A stretch of 64,000 bases of DNA from Chitinolyticbacter meiyuanensis (GCF_008033135.1 NZ_CP041335.1:1989925-2053924), one strand, 5' to 3'. Numbered from the stretch's first letter, positions 35,783 to 46,169 are shown. A program made the numbers and translations. Notes: generated from the sequence alone by a model not told the origin.

Positions 35783-35846
35783 CGGCCACGGAGCCTTGCT
35801 GCGCGGCCGGCCGCCGCGTGTTCCCGTCCCCCAGCGCGAGGTTTCC

Positions 35847-37679
35847 ATGTCCCGAGCCGATCCGCCCCGTCGTCAAAGACCGTCCTCGCGCGCCGTGCTG
35901 CGCGAGTTGCTGACCGCCGCGTGGCGCTACCGAGGGCGGGTGATCGGCGCACTGGCGCTGCTGTTGCTGGCCAAGGTGGCGGTGGTGGCGGTGCCGCTGG
36001 CGCTCAAGGCCATCATCGATGCGCTGAGCCGGCCGGAGGTGGTGCAGGCAGTGCCGGTGCTGCTGCTGGTCGGCTACGCGCTGCTGCGCTTTTCCGGCAC
36101 GCTGTTCAACGAGCTGCGCGACCTGGTGTTCTCGCGGGTGACGCAGAACATCGTCTCCGACTACGCACACCGGGTGTTCGTGCACCTGCATGCGCTATCG
36201 CCGCGTTTCCATGCCAAGCGTCGTACCGGTGGCCTGCTGCGTGATATCGACCGCGGCACCAATGGCGTCGGCTTCCTGCTGGGTGCCGGGCTGTTCACGC
36301 TGGTGCCGACGCTGGTCGAATTCATCATGGTGCTGGCGGTAATCCTGCTGCGCTATCCGGACAGCTTCACCGGCATCATCCTCGCCACCTTCATCGTCTA
36401 TTCGGTGTTCACCTTCGTCGTCACCAGCCGGCGCACATTGCGGCAACGGCGGGTGAACCGGCTGGACAGCAATGCCAAGGGCCGGCTGGCCGACAGCCTG
36501 ATCAACTACGACAACGTGAAGTACTTCACCGGTGAAGCGGCCGAGGCCTCGCGGTTGCGCAGCATCCTCGACGACTGGGTCGATGCGATGGTGCGCAACC
36601 AGAAATCGCTGTTCGTGCTGCATGTGGGCCAAAGCCTGATCATCGGCGCCGGCGTTGCCTCGGTGATGCTGCTCGCGGGCTTCGACGTGGTGCGCGGCAC
36701 GCTCACCGTCGGCGATCTGGTGCTGATCAATGCCTACGTGATCCAGGTCTGCCTGCCGCTCAATACGCTGGGCTTCGTCTACCGCGAATCGAAGGATGCG
36801 CAGACCAATGCCGAGCAGTTGCTGAAACTGCTGGCCGAGGCGCCGGAGATCACCGATGCGCCGGATGCATTGGCGCTGCAGATCCGCGAGCCCAGCGTGG
36901 AATTCCGCAACGTGTCGTTCCGCTACGAGCCGGATCGGCCCATCCTGCACGACGTGAGCTTCCGCATCCCGGCCGGGCACACCGTGGCGGTGGTCGGCGG
37001 CAGCGGCTCGGGCAAGTCTACGCTGGCGCGGCTGCTGCTGCGCTTTTACGACGTGGAAAGCGGCAGCATCCTGGTCGATGGCCAGGATATCCGGGCGATC
37101 ACGCAGGAGAGCCTGCGCAGCGCCATTGGCGTGGTGCCGCAGGATACGGTGCTGTTCAACGACGACATCGCCTACAACATCGGCTACGGCCGGCGCGGTG
37201 CCAGTGGCACCCAGATCGTCGCCGCCGCCAACGCCGCCCACATCCACCGTTTCATCCAGGCGCTGCCGTCCGGTTACCACACCGAGGTGGGTGAGCGCGG
37301 CGTAAAGCTATCGGGGGGCGAGCGCCAACGCATGGCGATTGCCCGCGCCATCCTGAAGAACCCGCCGATCCTGATCTTCGACGAGGCGACCAGCGCGCTC
37401 GATTCGCAGTCGGAGGCGGCGATCGAGGCCGAGCTCGAGCGCATCTCGCGCGATCGCACCGCGCTCGTCATCGCGCACCGCTTGTCCACCATCGCCCATG
37501 CGGACGAGATCCTGGTGATGGAGCACGGCCATATCGTCGAGCGCGGCAACCATGCCGAGCTGCTGGCGCGCCACGGCATCTACGCGCAGATGTGGCTGCT
37601 GCAGCAGCGCGAGAAGAAGCTCGAAACGGCGGAGGCGCGGCTGGGCGACGCGCTCGCCGGCCAGGCCGACGCGGACTGA
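35847..37679 (+). CDS. Atm1/HMT-type ABC exporter (fused TM and ATPase)
   Basis: A 610-residue half-transporter. Six TM helices lie within residues 30-310, including the Atm1-like stretch AKRRTGGLLRDIDRGTNGVGF. The ATPase has Walker A GGSGSGKST, the Atm1-typical NDDIAYNIGYG, signature LSGGERQRMAIARA and Walker B ILIFDEATSALD. Relatives export glutathione conjugates or sulfur compounds and give metal tolerance. All motifs are intact. It belongs to the stress block by position and promoter, not to the downstream polysaccharide operon, from which 247 bp separate it. Confidence 0.93.
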   Translation: MSRADPPRRQRPSSRAVLRELLTAAWRYRGRVIGALALLLLAKVAVVAVPLALKAIIDALSRPEVVQAVPVLLLVGYALLRFSGTLFNELRDLVFSRVTQNIVSDYAHRVFVHLHALSPRFHAKRRTGGLLRDIDRGTNGVGFLLGAGLFTLVPTLVEFIMVLAVILLRYPDSFTGIILATFIVYSVFTFVVTSRRTLRQRRVNRLDSNAKGRLADSLINYDNVKYFTGEAAEASRLRSILDDWVDAMVRNQKSLFVLHVGQSLIIGAGVASVMLLAGFDVVRGTLTVGDLVLINAYVIQVCLPLNTLGFVYRESKDAQTNAEQLLKLLAEAPEITDAPDALALQIREPSVEFRNVSFRYEPDRPILHDVSFRIPAGHTVAVVGGSGSGKSTLARLLLRFYDVESGSILVDGQDIRAITQESLRSAIGVVPQDTVLFNDDIAYNIGYGRRGASGTQIVAAANAAHIHRFIQALPSGYHTEVGERGVKLSGGERQRMAIARAILKNPPILIFDEATSALDSQSEAAIEAELERISRDRTALVIAHRLSTIAHADEILVMEHGHIVERGNHAELLARHGIYAQMWLLQQREKKLETAEARLGDALAGQADAD

Positions 37680-37843
37680 TGGTCACCAACGCTTTCGAAA
37701 AGCGTACACACCGTTGCAATAGTTGCGCGGCAATGCACGCGAGCCCTGTCGGTGGCGAACCGACACCAGCTCGCGGAATGGCATGAAGAAAATCCCTTGT
37801 TTATCAGTGGCTTGTTGAACTGCTCTGCGACTGAAGCGGGGCA

Positions 37844-37859
37844 CGGAACAGCGATTGCT
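37844..37859 (+). promoter_or_regulatory. -24/-12 promoter for the polysaccharide operon
   Basis: CGGAACAGCGATTGCT with GG-N10-GC spacing and TTGCT, 68 nt before ATG 37927. It resembles the CBS-gene element (CGGAATGGTGCTTGCT). Confidence 0.65.
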
Positions 37860-37926
37860 CAGACAAGGAAACGTGGGTGCGGCCATGCCCCGGCACCCCG
37901 CCTTCAACGCACTAGAGAGAGCCATC

Positions 37927-39258
37927 ATGACGCAACGCATCGCATTGATCAGTGATCACGCCTCACCGCTGGCGGTATTGGGCGGGGTCGACAGCGGCGG
38001 CCAGAATGTCTACGTCGCCCATGTCGCCCGCCAGCTCGCCCAGCTGGGGCACCAGGTCGACGTGTTCACCCGTCGCGACCAGGAGACGCTGCCCACCATC
38101 GTCGAGTGGTGCTCCGGCGTGCGCGTGATCCATGTGCCGGCCGGGCCGGCCGAGTTCGTGCGCAAGGAAGAGCTGTTGCCGCATATGGCGGACTTCGCGC
38201 GCTGGATGATCGGCTTTTGCCGCGAGCACGGTCAGTACGACCTGATCCATGCCAATTTCTTCATGTCGGGCATGGTGGCGATGGGTGTCAAGCAGGCATT
38301 GGGTACGCCCTTCGTCATCACCTTCCATGCGCTGGGCCAGGTGAGGCGCCAGCACCAGCAGGAGGCCGACCAGTTCCCGCCCGAGCGGCTCGACATCGAG
38401 GAGACGCTGGTGGCCGAGGCCGACGCCATCATCGCCGAATGCCCGCAGGACAAGCTCGACCTGGAAACGCTGTACGGCGCCGATCCGGCCAAGCTCTACA
38501 TCGTGCCCTGCGGTTTCGACAAGGACGAGTTCTGGCCGGTGTCGCAGAAGTTCGCTCGCCAGACCCTGGGATTTGCCCAGGACGAGCGCATCCTGGTGAA
38601 CATCGGCCGCCTGGTGCCACGCAAGGGCATCGACAATGCGATCCGTGGCGTAGGGCATCTGAAGCGCGACCATGGCATCGACGCCACGCTGCTGATCGTC
38701 GGCGGCAATTCGGATATCCCCGATCCGCAGCTCACGCCGGAGATCGAGCGGTTGACGCGCATCGCCGAGGAGGAGGGGGCCGGGCAGCGTGTGATCTTCA
38801 CCGGCCGGCGCTCGCGTGAGCTGCTGAAGCTCTACTACGCGGCGGCCGACGCACTGATCACCACGCCGTGGTACGAGCCCTTCGGCATCACGCCGCTCGA
38901 AGCCATGGCCTGCGGCACGCCGGTGATCGGCGCCGATGTCGGCGGGCTCAAGCACAGCATCGTCGACGGCAAGACCGGCTTTCTGGTACCGCCCCACAAG
39001 CCGCAGGTGCTGGGCCGGCGGCTGGCGCAGTTCTACGCGCATCCCGAGCAGATCCGCCGCATGGGCCGCAGTGCGCTGCGCCGCGTGAACAGCGAGTTCA
39101 CCTGGGAGAAAGTGGCGCGCGATATCGCCGCCGTCTACTACGTGGTGGCCGACCGCGAAGTGGAGCTGCTGCAAACCGGGCCGTGGTGGGAAGTGGAAGG
39201 CACGGCGTTGCAGGACGGCGAGGTCCGCGCCAAGTGGCTGGGGGCGTTGCAGTCATGA
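37927..39258 (+). CDS. Glycosyltransferase family 4 (sucrose-phosphate-synthase-like)
   Basis: A 443-residue GT-B retaining glycosyltransferase. The N-terminus has PLAVLGGVDSGGQNVYVAHVA, the acceptor-domain loop of the SPS/GT4 group, and the C-terminal donor site has TTPWYEPFGITPLEAMACG with the EX7E motif. The family transfers from nucleotide-activated sugars, and the acceptor is unknown here. First gene of an eight-gene (to 46139) run of overlapping or closely spaced genes for polysaccharide or glycan synthesis. Confidence 0.9.
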   Translation: MTQRIALISDHASPLAVLGGVDSGGQNVYVAHVARQLAQLGHQVDVFTRRDQETLPTIVEWCSGVRVIHVPAGPAEFVRKEELLPHMADFARWMIGFCREHGQYDLIHANFFMSGMVAMGVKQALGTPFVITFHALGQVRRQHQQEADQFPPERLDIEETLVAEADAIIAECPQDKLDLETLYGADPAKLYIVPCGFDKDEFWPVSQKFARQTLGFAQDERILVNIGRLVPRKGIDNAIRGVGHLKRDHGIDATLLIVGGNSDIPDPQLTPEIERLTRIAEEEGAGQRVIFTGRRSRELLKLYYAAADALITTPWYEPFGITPLEAMACGTPVIGADVGGLKHSIVDGKTGFLVPPHKPQVLGRRLAQFYAHPEQIRRMGRSALRRVNSEFTWEKVARDIAAVYYVVADREVELLQTGPWWEVEGTALQDGEVRAKWLGALQS

Positions 39259-39839
39259 GCGTACCCGCCGTGTTCGTCGACAAGGACGGCACGCTGATCG
39301 AGGACGTGCCCTACAACGTCGATCCCGAACTGATCTCGTTGACCGACAACGCCGGTCCGGGCCTCGCGCTGCTGCTTGAATGCGGCTATCGGTTGTTCGT
39401 GGTGTCGAACCAGGCCGGCGTCGGCCTGGGGTATTTCTCAGCGGCCGCACTGGGGCAGGTGTCGCAGCGCATCCTGCAGCTGGTGACCTGTGAGGGGGCT
39501 GGTCTGCACGGCTTCTATTACTGCCCGCACGCACCGGCCGAGGCAGGCTCGCCGGGCTGCAACTGCCGCAAGCCGGCGCCGGGGCTGGTGCTGCAGGCGG
39601 CCGAGCAGCACGATATCGATCTCGCCCGTTCCTGGTTCATCGGCGACATCCTCGATGATGTGGAGGCAGGTCATCGCGCCGGCTGTCGCAGCATCCTGCT
39701 CGACAACGGCAACGAGACGGAATGGGTGATGTCGCCGCTGCGCAAGCCCGATTTCCTGGCGCGCGATCTGCTCGATGCAGCCAGCCATATCGCGATGCTG
39801 CAACTGCTGTCGCATACGCCGCTGGAGCGTGCGCGATGA
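39255..39839 (+). CDS. HAD-IIIA phosphatase, GmhB-like
   Basis: A 194-residue HAD hydrolase. VDKDGTLIED (residues 8-17) carries the nucleophile Asp, VVSNQAG the Thr/Ser motif, and GDILDDVEAG the acidic motif. The zinc loop CPHAP...CNC is conserved as in D-glycero-D-manno-heptose-1,7-bisphosphate phosphatases. This suggests a heptose phosphate or histidinol-phosphate-like substrate. Its ATG overlaps the GT4 stop (ATGA). Several GT9 genes nearby support heptose chemistry. Confidence 0.85.
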   Translation: MSVPAVFVDKDGTLIEDVPYNVDPELISLTDNAGPGLALLLECGYRLFVVSNQAGVGLGYFSAAALGQVSQRILQLVTCEGAGLHGFYYCPHAPAEAGSPGCNCRKPAPGLVLQAAEQHDIDLARSWFIGDILDDVEAGHRAGCRSILLDNGNETEWVMSPLRKPDFLARDLLDAASHIAMLQLLSHTPLERAR

Positions 39840-40996
39840 GCGCCGCCTGGCAGGCCGCACGGCGCGTGCTGTGCGTGCGGCTCGACAACATGGGTGACGT
39901 GCTGATGACCACGCCGGCAATCCGCGCGCTGAAGGCGGCGTTGCCAGGCCGGCACATCACGCTGCTGGCTTCGCCCTCGGGCGCGGCGCTGGCGCGGCTG
40001 GTGCCGGAGATCGACGATGTGATCGAGTTCGAGGCGCCGTGGATGAAGGGTGGCACTGTCTCGCCAGCCCAGGATGAGCGCGTGCGTGCCGCGATTGCGG
40101 CGCGCGGGTTCGACGCGGTGGTGATCTTCACCGTCTACAGCCAGAACCCGCTGCCGGCCGCGTATTTCTGCTACCAGGCCGGTATTCCGCTGCGGCTGGC
40201 GCATTGCCGCGAGAATCCCTACCACCTGCTCAGCGACTGGGTGAAGGAAATCGAGCCGGAGGGCGGCACCCGGCACGAGGTACAGCGCCAGCTCGATCTC
40301 GTCGACACCGTCGGCTGCCGGCCGGTGGCACGGCGGATGTCGCTGGAAGTACCGGTGGAGGCCGAACGCCGCGTCGAGCGCCTGCTGCTGGCGCAGGGCT
40401 ACGACGCCGAGCGTTCCTGCGTGGTGGTGCATACCGGCGCCACTGCGCCGTCGCGCCGCTATCCGGGCGATCGTTTCGCTGCGGCGATCGCGCTGCTGGT
40501 TGAAGCCGGTTGCCAGGTGGTGCTGACCGGTTCGGCCGGCGAAGTGGCCGAGGTGGAGCAGATCCGGCAACGGGCCGGCGTGCCGACGCTGTCGCTGGCG
40601 GGCCAGGTCGATCTGGCGGAGCTCGCGGCGGCGATCAAGCGGGCGGACGTGGTGCTTAGCAACAACAGCGGCCCCGCGCACATGGCGGCGGCGCTCGATA
40701 CCCCGCTGGTCGATCTTTACGCGCTGACCAATCCGCAGCACACGCCGTGGCTGGTGCGGCATGTGCTGCTCTACCACGATGTGCCGTGCAAGTACTGCTA
40801 CAACAGCGTGTGCCCGCAGGGCCACCACGACTGCCTGCGTCGGGTGACGCCGCAACAGGTGGCCGACGCCGTGCTGTCGCTGCTGCCGCAGCCTGGCGAG
40901 GCGCAGCTCCATCCTGTTGTCTGGTCCCGGCCCGCGGTGCGGGTGGCGGGCGGGGCATCGGTCATCACCATGAGGAGGGCGCCATGCGTCGATTGA
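39836..40996 (+). CDS. Glycosyltransferase family 9 (heptosyltransferase-like)
   Basis: 386 residues. VLCVRLDNMGDVLMTTPAIRALK opens the acceptor domain. The donor site has VVHTGATAPSRRYPGDRFAAAI and VVLSNNSGPAHMAAALDTPLVDLY. A Cys-rich stretch near 320 (CKYCYNSVCPQGHHDC) resembles that of other GT9 proteins in such operons. ATGA overlap with the phosphatase upstream and a 13-bp overlap with the next gene show tight coupling. Confidence 0.9.
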   Translation: MSAAWQAARRVLCVRLDNMGDVLMTTPAIRALKAALPGRHITLLASPSGAALARLVPEIDDVIEFEAPWMKGGTVSPAQDERVRAAIAARGFDAVVIFTVYSQNPLPAAYFCYQAGIPLRLAHCRENPYHLLSDWVKEIEPEGGTRHEVQRQLDLVDTVGCRPVARRMSLEVPVEAERRVERLLLAQGYDAERSCVVVHTGATAPSRRYPGDRFAAAIALLVEAGCQVVLTGSAGEVAEVEQIRQRAGVPTLSLAGQVDLAELAAAIKRADVVLSNNSGPAHMAAALDTPLVDLYALTNPQHTPWLVRHVLLYHDVPCKYCYNSVCPQGHHDCLRRVTPQQVADAVLSLLPQPGEAQLHPVVWSRPAVRVAGGASVITMRRAPCVD

Positions 40997-41973
40997 AGAT
41001 CCTGACCTGGCATGTGCATGGCAGCTACCTGTACTACCTGACGCAGGTGCCACACGATTTCTACGTGCTGTCCAAGCCCGAGCGGCCGGCCGGCTATGTC
41101 GGCCGCCATGGCCACTTCGCCTGGGGCGACAACGTGCACGACATGCCGGTGGCGGCGCTGGCCGATGCTGAATTCGACTGCGTGCTGTTCCAGCACCATG
41201 CGCATTACCTGGAAGACCAGCATCAGTGGCTGACGCCGGCGCAGCGTGCGCTGCCACGCATCTACCTGGAACACGATCCACCGCGCGAATCCCCCACCGA
41301 CACCCGGCATCCGGTGGATGATCCGGACATGCTGCTGGTCCATGTCACGCCGTTCAACCGGCTGATGTGGGACAACAACCGCACGCCCACCCGGGTGATC
41401 GAACACGGTGTGTTGCCACCCGCCAGTGCGCGCTACAGCGGCAAGCTGGATCGCGGGTTGGTCGTGGTCAACAACATGGCCACCCGGGGCCGCCGGCTTG
41501 GCGCCGATCTCTACACGGCGCTGCGCGAGCGGGTGCCGCTCGATCTTGTCGGTATGGGCGCGGCGGAGGCGGGCGGACTGGGCGAGGTGCGGCACGACCG
41601 GCTGCCGGCCTTTGCCGCGCAGTACCGCTTCTTCTTCAATCCGATTCGCTACACCAGCCTGGGGCTGGCGGTGATCGAGGCGATGATGCTGGGGATGCCC
41701 ATTGTTGGCCTCGCCACCACCGAGATGGTCACCACCATCGAGAACGGCGTATCCGGTTACCTCGATACCGAGCCCGAGCGGCTTGCAGGCCGCATGCAGG
41801 CCTTGCTGGCCGAACCGAAGCTGGCACGGGCGCTGGGCGAAGGGGCTCAGCGCCATGCGCTGGCGCGCTTTGGCATCGATCGGTTCGTGGCCGACTGGTG
41901 TGATGCGCTTGGCACCGTTACCGGCACCTCGCGCGTGGTGCCGCAGATGCTGCAGCCCCGCCAGGCCGCCTGA
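40984..41973 (+). CDS. Glycosyltransferase (GT4-like)
   Basis: A 329-residue GT-B-type protein: ILTWHVHGSYLYYLTQVPHDFYVL at the N-terminus and RYTSLGLAVIEAMMLGMPIVGLATTE in the donor domain, with a Glu-X7-Glu-like arrangement weaker than in the operon's first gene. GAGGAGGGC precedes ATG 40984. The specificity is unknown; it sits between a GT9 and the GDP-mannose genes. Confidence 0.8.
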   Translation: MRRLKILTWHVHGSYLYYLTQVPHDFYVLSKPERPAGYVGRHGHFAWGDNVHDMPVAALADAEFDCVLFQHHAHYLEDQHQWLTPAQRALPRIYLEHDPPRESPTDTRHPVDDPDMLLVHVTPFNRLMWDNNRTPTRVIEHGVLPPASARYSGKLDRGLVVVNNMATRGRRLGADLYTALRERVPLDLVGMGAAEAGGLGEVRHDRLPAFAAQYRFFFNPIRYTSLGLAVIEAMMLGMPIVGLATTEMVTTIENGVSGYLDTEPERLAGRMQALLAEPKLARALGEGAQRHALARFGIDRFVADWCDALGTVTGTSRVVPQMLQPRQAA

Positions 41974-41983
41974 GGAGATTGCG

Positions 41984-43417
41984 ATGGATACCCTGATTCC
42001 CGTGGTGTTGTGCGGCGGCAGTGGCACGCGGATGTGGCCGCTGTCGCGCGCCGGCCATCCCAAGCAACTGCTCGCGCTGTCCGGCGAGCGCACGCTGCTG
42101 CAGCAGACGGTGGGCCGGCTCGCCGGGCTCGATGTGGCGGCACCCATCGTGGTGACCAATGAGGCGCAGCGCTTCATGGTGTACGAGCAGCTTGCCGCCA
42201 TCGGCTGCGAGCCGGCGCACATCATTGCGGAGCCTGCCGGGCGCAATACTGCGCCGGCCGCGGCCGCGGCCGCACTGCTGGCGCTGCGTGACCAAGCGGA
42301 TGCACTGCTGCTGCTGCTGCCGTCCGATCACCTGATCCGCCAGCATGCGCATTTCCAGGCGCTGGTCGAAACCGCGTTGCCGGCTGCGCGCGATGGCCTG
42401 CTTGTCACCTTCGGCATCCGGCCCGATTGCGCGCACACCGGCTACGGCTACATCCGTCAGGGCGAGGCGCTGGCCGGCGGCGCGCTGCATCGTGTGGCCG
42501 AATTCGTCGAGAAGCCCGACACCGCGCGTGCCGAGGCCTTTGTCGCCGGCGGCCAGCACTACTGGAACAGCGGCATGTTCCTGTTCCGCGCCGATGCCTA
42601 TCTTGCCGAGCTGCAGCGGCTGCAACCCGACATGCTGGCGGCGGTGACGGCGGCCGTCGAGGCCGGCCACGGCGATCCGCCGTATTTCCTGCTCGGCGCC
42701 GAGCGCTTTGCCGAGGCGGCCAATGCATCGATCGACTACGCGGTGATGGAGCACACCGATCGCGCGGCGATGATCGCGGCCGAGGACCTGGGCTGGAGCG
42801 ACATCGGCAGCTGGTCCGCGCTGGCCGAAGTGTGCGAGCAGGACGAGGCGGGCAACAACCTGGTCGGCGACGTGATCGCCGAGGCAGCGAGCGACTGCTA
42901 CATCCGGGCCGAGAGCAGCGTGGTGGCGGCCATCGGCGTCGATCACCTGGTGATCGTGCAGACTGCCGATGCAGTGCTGGTGACCACCAAGGACAAGGCG
43001 CAGGACGTGAAAAAGGTGGTCGAGCGGCTGAATGCCGACGGCCGGGCCGAATCGCTGTGGCATCGCCGGGTGCATCGGCCCTGGGGCAGCTACGAGGGCA
43101 TCGATACTGGCGAGCGCTTCCAGGTGAAGCACATCGTGGTGAAGCCCGGTGCCGCGCTGTCGCTGCAGATGCATTTCCACCGTGCCGAGCACTGGATCGT
43201 GGTGCGCGGCACGGCGCGCGTGGTGTGCGGTGACGAAGTGCGGCTGCTGACCGAGAACCAGTCCACCTATATCCCGCTCGGCACGGTGCACCGGCTGGAG
43301 AACCCTGGCAAGGTGCCGCTGGAGCTGATCGAGGTGCAGTCGGGTGCTTACCTCGGCGAGGACGACATCGTGCGGCTCGACGACCAATATGGCCGCGACC
43401 TGCGGGCAGCCGGCTGA
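41984..43417 (+). CDS. manC: Mannose-1-phosphate guanylyltransferase / mannose-6-phosphate isomerase
   Basis: A 477-residue bifunctional type-II enzyme that makes GDP-mannose. The nucleotidyltransferase domain (1-300) has LCGGSGTRMWPLSR and FVEKPD. The C-terminal cupin isomerase domain (about 345-470) has RPWGSYEGIDTGERFQVKHI and HFHRAEHWIVV. TGAGGAG lies just upstream. The stop overlaps the next start (TGATG). With the phosphomannomutase it supplies GDP-mannose to the glycosyltransferases of the operon. Confidence 0.94.
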   Translation: MDTLIPVVLCGGSGTRMWPLSRAGHPKQLLALSGERTLLQQTVGRLAGLDVAAPIVVTNEAQRFMVYEQLAAIGCEPAHIIAEPAGRNTAPAAAAAALLALRDQADALLLLLPSDHLIRQHAHFQALVETALPAARDGLLVTFGIRPDCAHTGYGYIRQGEALAGGALHRVAEFVEKPDTARAEAFVAGGQHYWNSGMFLFRADAYLAELQRLQPDMLAAVTAAVEAGHGDPPYFLLGAERFAEAANASIDYAVMEHTDRAAMIAAEDLGWSDIGSWSALAEVCEQDEAGNNLVGDVIAEAASDCYIRAESSVVAAIGVDHLVIVQTADAVLVTTKDKAQDVKKVVERLNADGRAESLWHRRVHRPWGSYEGIDTGERFQVKHIVVKPGAALSLQMHFHRAEHWIVVRGTARVVCGDEVRLLTENQSTYIPLGTVHRLENPGKVPLELIEVQSGAYLGEDDIVRLDDQYGRDLRAAG

Positions 43418-44832
43418 TGGCGACTACGCTCGATTGCTTCACCGCCTACGACGTGCGCGGCCGGGTGGGCGAATCGCTGACGCCCAAGGTGGCATACCGC
43501 ATCGGCCGTGCCTGCTGCGAGGTGCTGTCGGCGAGCACCATGGTGGTCGGCGGCGATGCCCGGCTGTCGACGCCGGAGCTCAAGCGCGCGCTGATGCGCG
43601 GCCTCAGTGAAGGCGGCTGCGATGTGATCGACCTCGGCCTCACCGGCACCGAGGAAATCTACTTCGCCACTGCCCACCTGGGTGTCGATGGGGGCATCGA
43701 GGTCACCGCCAGCCACAACCCCGCCGAATACAACGGCATGAAGATCGTGCGCGAAGGCGCACGGCCGGTGAGCTGCGACAACGGCCTGCTCGATATCGCC
43801 CGGCGGGCCGAGCAGGACGAGTTTGTCGAGCCGGTGAAGCGCGGCACGGTGCGCGCGGGCTCGGTGCTCAACGCCTATGTGAACAAGCTGATCGATTTCG
43901 TTGATCTGGGCGCGATGCGCTCGCTCAAGCTGGTGGTCAACGCCGGCAATGGCGCTGCCGGCCATGTGATCGACGCGCTGGCGATGCGGCTCGATGGCGT
44001 GGGCGTGCCGCTGGAGTTCGTGCGGCTGCAGCACGAGCCGGACGGCCGCTTTCCGCATGGCGTGCCCAATCCCATGCTGCCCGAGCAGCGCGAACGCACC
44101 GCGCTCGCCGTACGCCAGCTCGGTGCCGACCTCGGCGTGGCCTGGGATGGCGATTTCGATCGCTGCTTCCTGTTCGACGAGCACGGCACCTTCGTCGAGG
44201 GCTATTACCTGGTCGGCCTGCTGGCCGAGACGCTGCTGCGCCGGCAGCCAGGCGGGCGCATCGTGCACGATCCACGGCTGATCTGGAACACGCGCGAGCT
44301 GGTCACCCGCGCCGGTGGCATCCCCGTGCAGTGCAAGACCGGCCACGCCTTCATCAAGGCGCGGATGCGCGAGGAAGAAGCGCTGTATGGCGGCGAGATG
44401 AGCGGCCATCACTACTTCCGCGATTTCGCCTTTTGCGACAGCGGCATGATTCCCTGGCTGTTGATCGCCGAGCTCATCAGCGTTACCGGCCAGCCACTGT
44501 CGCAACTGCTGGCCGAGCGCATCGCCGCCTACCCGGTTTCGGGCGAGATCAACCTGAAGACCGATGCCGGCGCCGCACTGGCGGCGTTGGACGCCGTGGC
44601 CGCGCCCTTGGCGCGTGAGATCGATCATACCGACGGCATCAGCCTCGATTTTGGCGACTGGCGCTGCAATGTGCGGCGTTCCAACACCGAGCCGCTGTTG
44701 AGACTCAACGTGGAAACGCGTGGCGACCCGGCGCTGCTGCAGCGTGCCACGCGCCAGCTGGTCACGTTGCTGACCGAGCCGGAGACCGCGCGGCGCTTCG
44801 ACCCGCTGCAGCCGCAAGGAGTGTCCTCATGA
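43417..44832 (+). CDS. manB: Phosphomannomutase / phosphoglucomutase
   Basis: 471 residues of the alpha-D-phosphohexomutase family, interconverting mannose-6-P and mannose-1-P (or glucose phosphates). The phospho-serine is Ser99 in [12 protein letters not shown], the metal loop is WDGDFDRCF, the sugar loop [12 protein letters not shown] and the phosphate loop [12 protein letters not shown]. It begins [13 protein letters not shown], typical of CpsG/ManB. The 1-bp overlap with manC and ATGA overlap with the next gene put it in the same transcript. Confidence 0.93.
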   Translation: MATTLDCFTAYDVRGRVGESLTPKVAYRIGRACCEVLSASTMVVGGDARLSTPELKRALMRGLSEGGCDVIDLGLTGTEEIYFATAHLGVDGGIEVTASHNPAEYNGMKIVREGARPVSCDNGLLDIARRAEQDEFVEPVKRGTVRAGSVLNAYVNKLIDFVDLGAMRSLKLVVNAGNGAAGHVIDALAMRLDGVGVPLEFVRLQHEPDGRFPHGVPNPMLPEQRERTALAVRQLGADLGVAWDGDFDRCFLFDEHGTFVEGYYLVGLLAETLLRRQPGGRIVHDPRLIWNTRELVTRAGGIPVQCKTGHAFIKARMREEEALYGGEMSGHHYFRDFAFCDSGMIPWLLIAELISVTGQPLSQLLAERIAAYPVSGEINLKTDAGAALAALDAVAAPLAREIDHTDGISLDFGDWRCNVRRSNTEPLLRLNVETRGDPALLQRATRQLVTLLTEPETARRFDPLQPQGVSS

Positions 44833-46139
44833 AGCTGTCGACGCTATCGCTCTGTGGCACGCTCACGCTGCTGCTGGGTTGTTCGGAGCAGGCCAGCCTG
44901 ACTGTCGACGAAGGGACCGGCCCGCAGCCGGCACTGCCCGAGCCCGAGCAAGGCCTGTGGCCAACGGTGAAGGTGGCGCCGGCCAAGGGCTGGGCACAGG
45001 GCGAGGCACCGATCGCTGCCGAGGGCCTGCATGTGCAGCGCTTTGCTGCCGGGCTCGATCATCCGCGCTGGCTGTATGTGCTGCCCAACGGTGACGTGCT
45101 GGTGGCCGAGACCAATGCGCCGGCCCGCCCGCAGGAGGGCAAGGGCATCAAGGGCTGGGTGATGAAGCTGACGATGAAGCGCGCCGGCGCTGCCACGCCC
45201 AGCGCCAATCGCATCACGCTGCTGCGCGATACCGATGGCGACGGCGTGGCCGACCTGCGCAGCGCCTTCGTCACCGGTCTCAATTCACCGTTCGGCATGG
45301 CGCTGGTCGGCGATACCTTCTACGTGGCGAACACCGATGCCATCGTGCATATGCCGTATGAAACCGGGCAGACCCAGATCGTGTACCGGCCGGTGCCGTT
45401 GACCGAGCTGCCGGCCGGGCCACGCAACCACCACTGGACCAAGAACCTGATCGCCTCGCGTGACGGCACGCGGCTGTATGTATCCATCGGTTCCAACAGC
45501 AATGCCGCCGAGAACGGCATGGCCGAGGAAACGGGGCGCGCGGCAATCTGGGAGGTGGAGCGCGCCAGCGGTCGCAAGCGCATGTTCGCCAGCGGCCTGC
45601 GCAACCCCGTCGGCATGGCCTGGGCGCCGGGCCGCGACGTGCTGTGGACCGTGGTGAACGAGCGCGACGAGCTCGGCAGCGATCTGGTGCCAGACTACCT
45701 GACCGCCGTGCGCGCCGGTGATTTCTATGGCTGGCCCTACAGCTACTACGGCCAGCATGTGGACAAGCGTGTCGAACCACCGCGCCCCGACCTGGTTGCC
45801 CGTGCCCGCGTGCCGGATTACGCGCTGGGGCCGCATACCGCCTCGCTGGGCCTGGTGGCGGGCGACGGCAACCAGCTGCCCGCCGAATACCGCGAGGGCA
45901 TGTTCGTCGGCCAGCACGGTTCGTGGAACCGCAAGCCGCTCAGTGGCTACCGGGTGATCTTCGTGCCGTTCCGCGATGGCCGCCCCGCCGGCCAGCCACG
46001 CGATGTGCTGACCGGCTTCGTGGCCGCCGACGGCGGGGCTCATGGCCGTCCGGTGGGGGTGGCCATCGATGGCCGGGGCGCCTTGCTGGTTGCCGACGAT
46101 GTCGGCAACGCGATCTGGCGGGTCAGCGCCGCGCAATGA
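44829..46139 (+). CDS. PQQ-type sugar dehydrogenase-like lipoprotein
   Basis: A 436-residue secreted beta-propeller of the sorbosone/glucose dehydrogenase (GSDH) family. The lipoprotein signal ends [10 protein letters not shown] with Cys18 as acylation site. Typical motifs are [35 protein letters not shown] and [14 protein letters not shown], and [12 protein letters not shown] near 360. It presumably oxidises a sugar or trims glycan in the outer membrane or periplasm; PQQ genes are not in the window. The last gene of the operon, with a plain hairpin after it. Confidence 0.88.
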   Translation: MKLSTLSLCGTLTLLLGCSEQASLTVDEGTGPQPALPEPEQGLWPTVKVAPAKGWAQGEAPIAAEGLHVQRFAAGLDHPRWLYVLPNGDVLVAETNAPARPQEGKGIKGWVMKLTMKRAGAATPSANRITLLRDTDGDGVADLRSAFVTGLNSPFGMALVGDTFYVANTDAIVHMPYETGQTQIVYRPVPLTELPAGPRNHHWTKNLIASRDGTRLYVSIGSNSNAAENGMAEETGRAAIWEVERASGRKRMFASGLRNPVGMAWAPGRDVLWTVVNERDELGSDLVPDYLTAVRAGDFYGWPYSYYGQHVDKRVEPPRPDLVARARVPDYALGPHTASLGLVAGDGNQLPAEYREGMFVGQHGSWNRKPLSGYRVIFVPFRDGRPAGQPRDVLTGFVAADGGAHGRPVGVAIDGRGALLVADDVGNAIWRVSAAQ

Positions 46140-46142
46140 GCA

Positions 46143-46162
46143 CTGCGGCCGGCTGGCCGCAG
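46143..46162 (+). terminator. Hairpin at the end of the polysaccharide operon (weak terminator)
   Basis: Stem CTGCGGCC / GGCCGCAG, loop GGCT, between the convergent operon and the DUF4142 gene. No T-run follows on either strand. Confidence 0.4.
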
Positions 46163-46169
46163 CGACAGC

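Noticed and set aside
35679..35846. A longer N-terminus for the ABC exporter
   Set aside because: The extra codons cover the -24/-12 elements and have no similarity; ATG 35847 with GAGG upstream is better.
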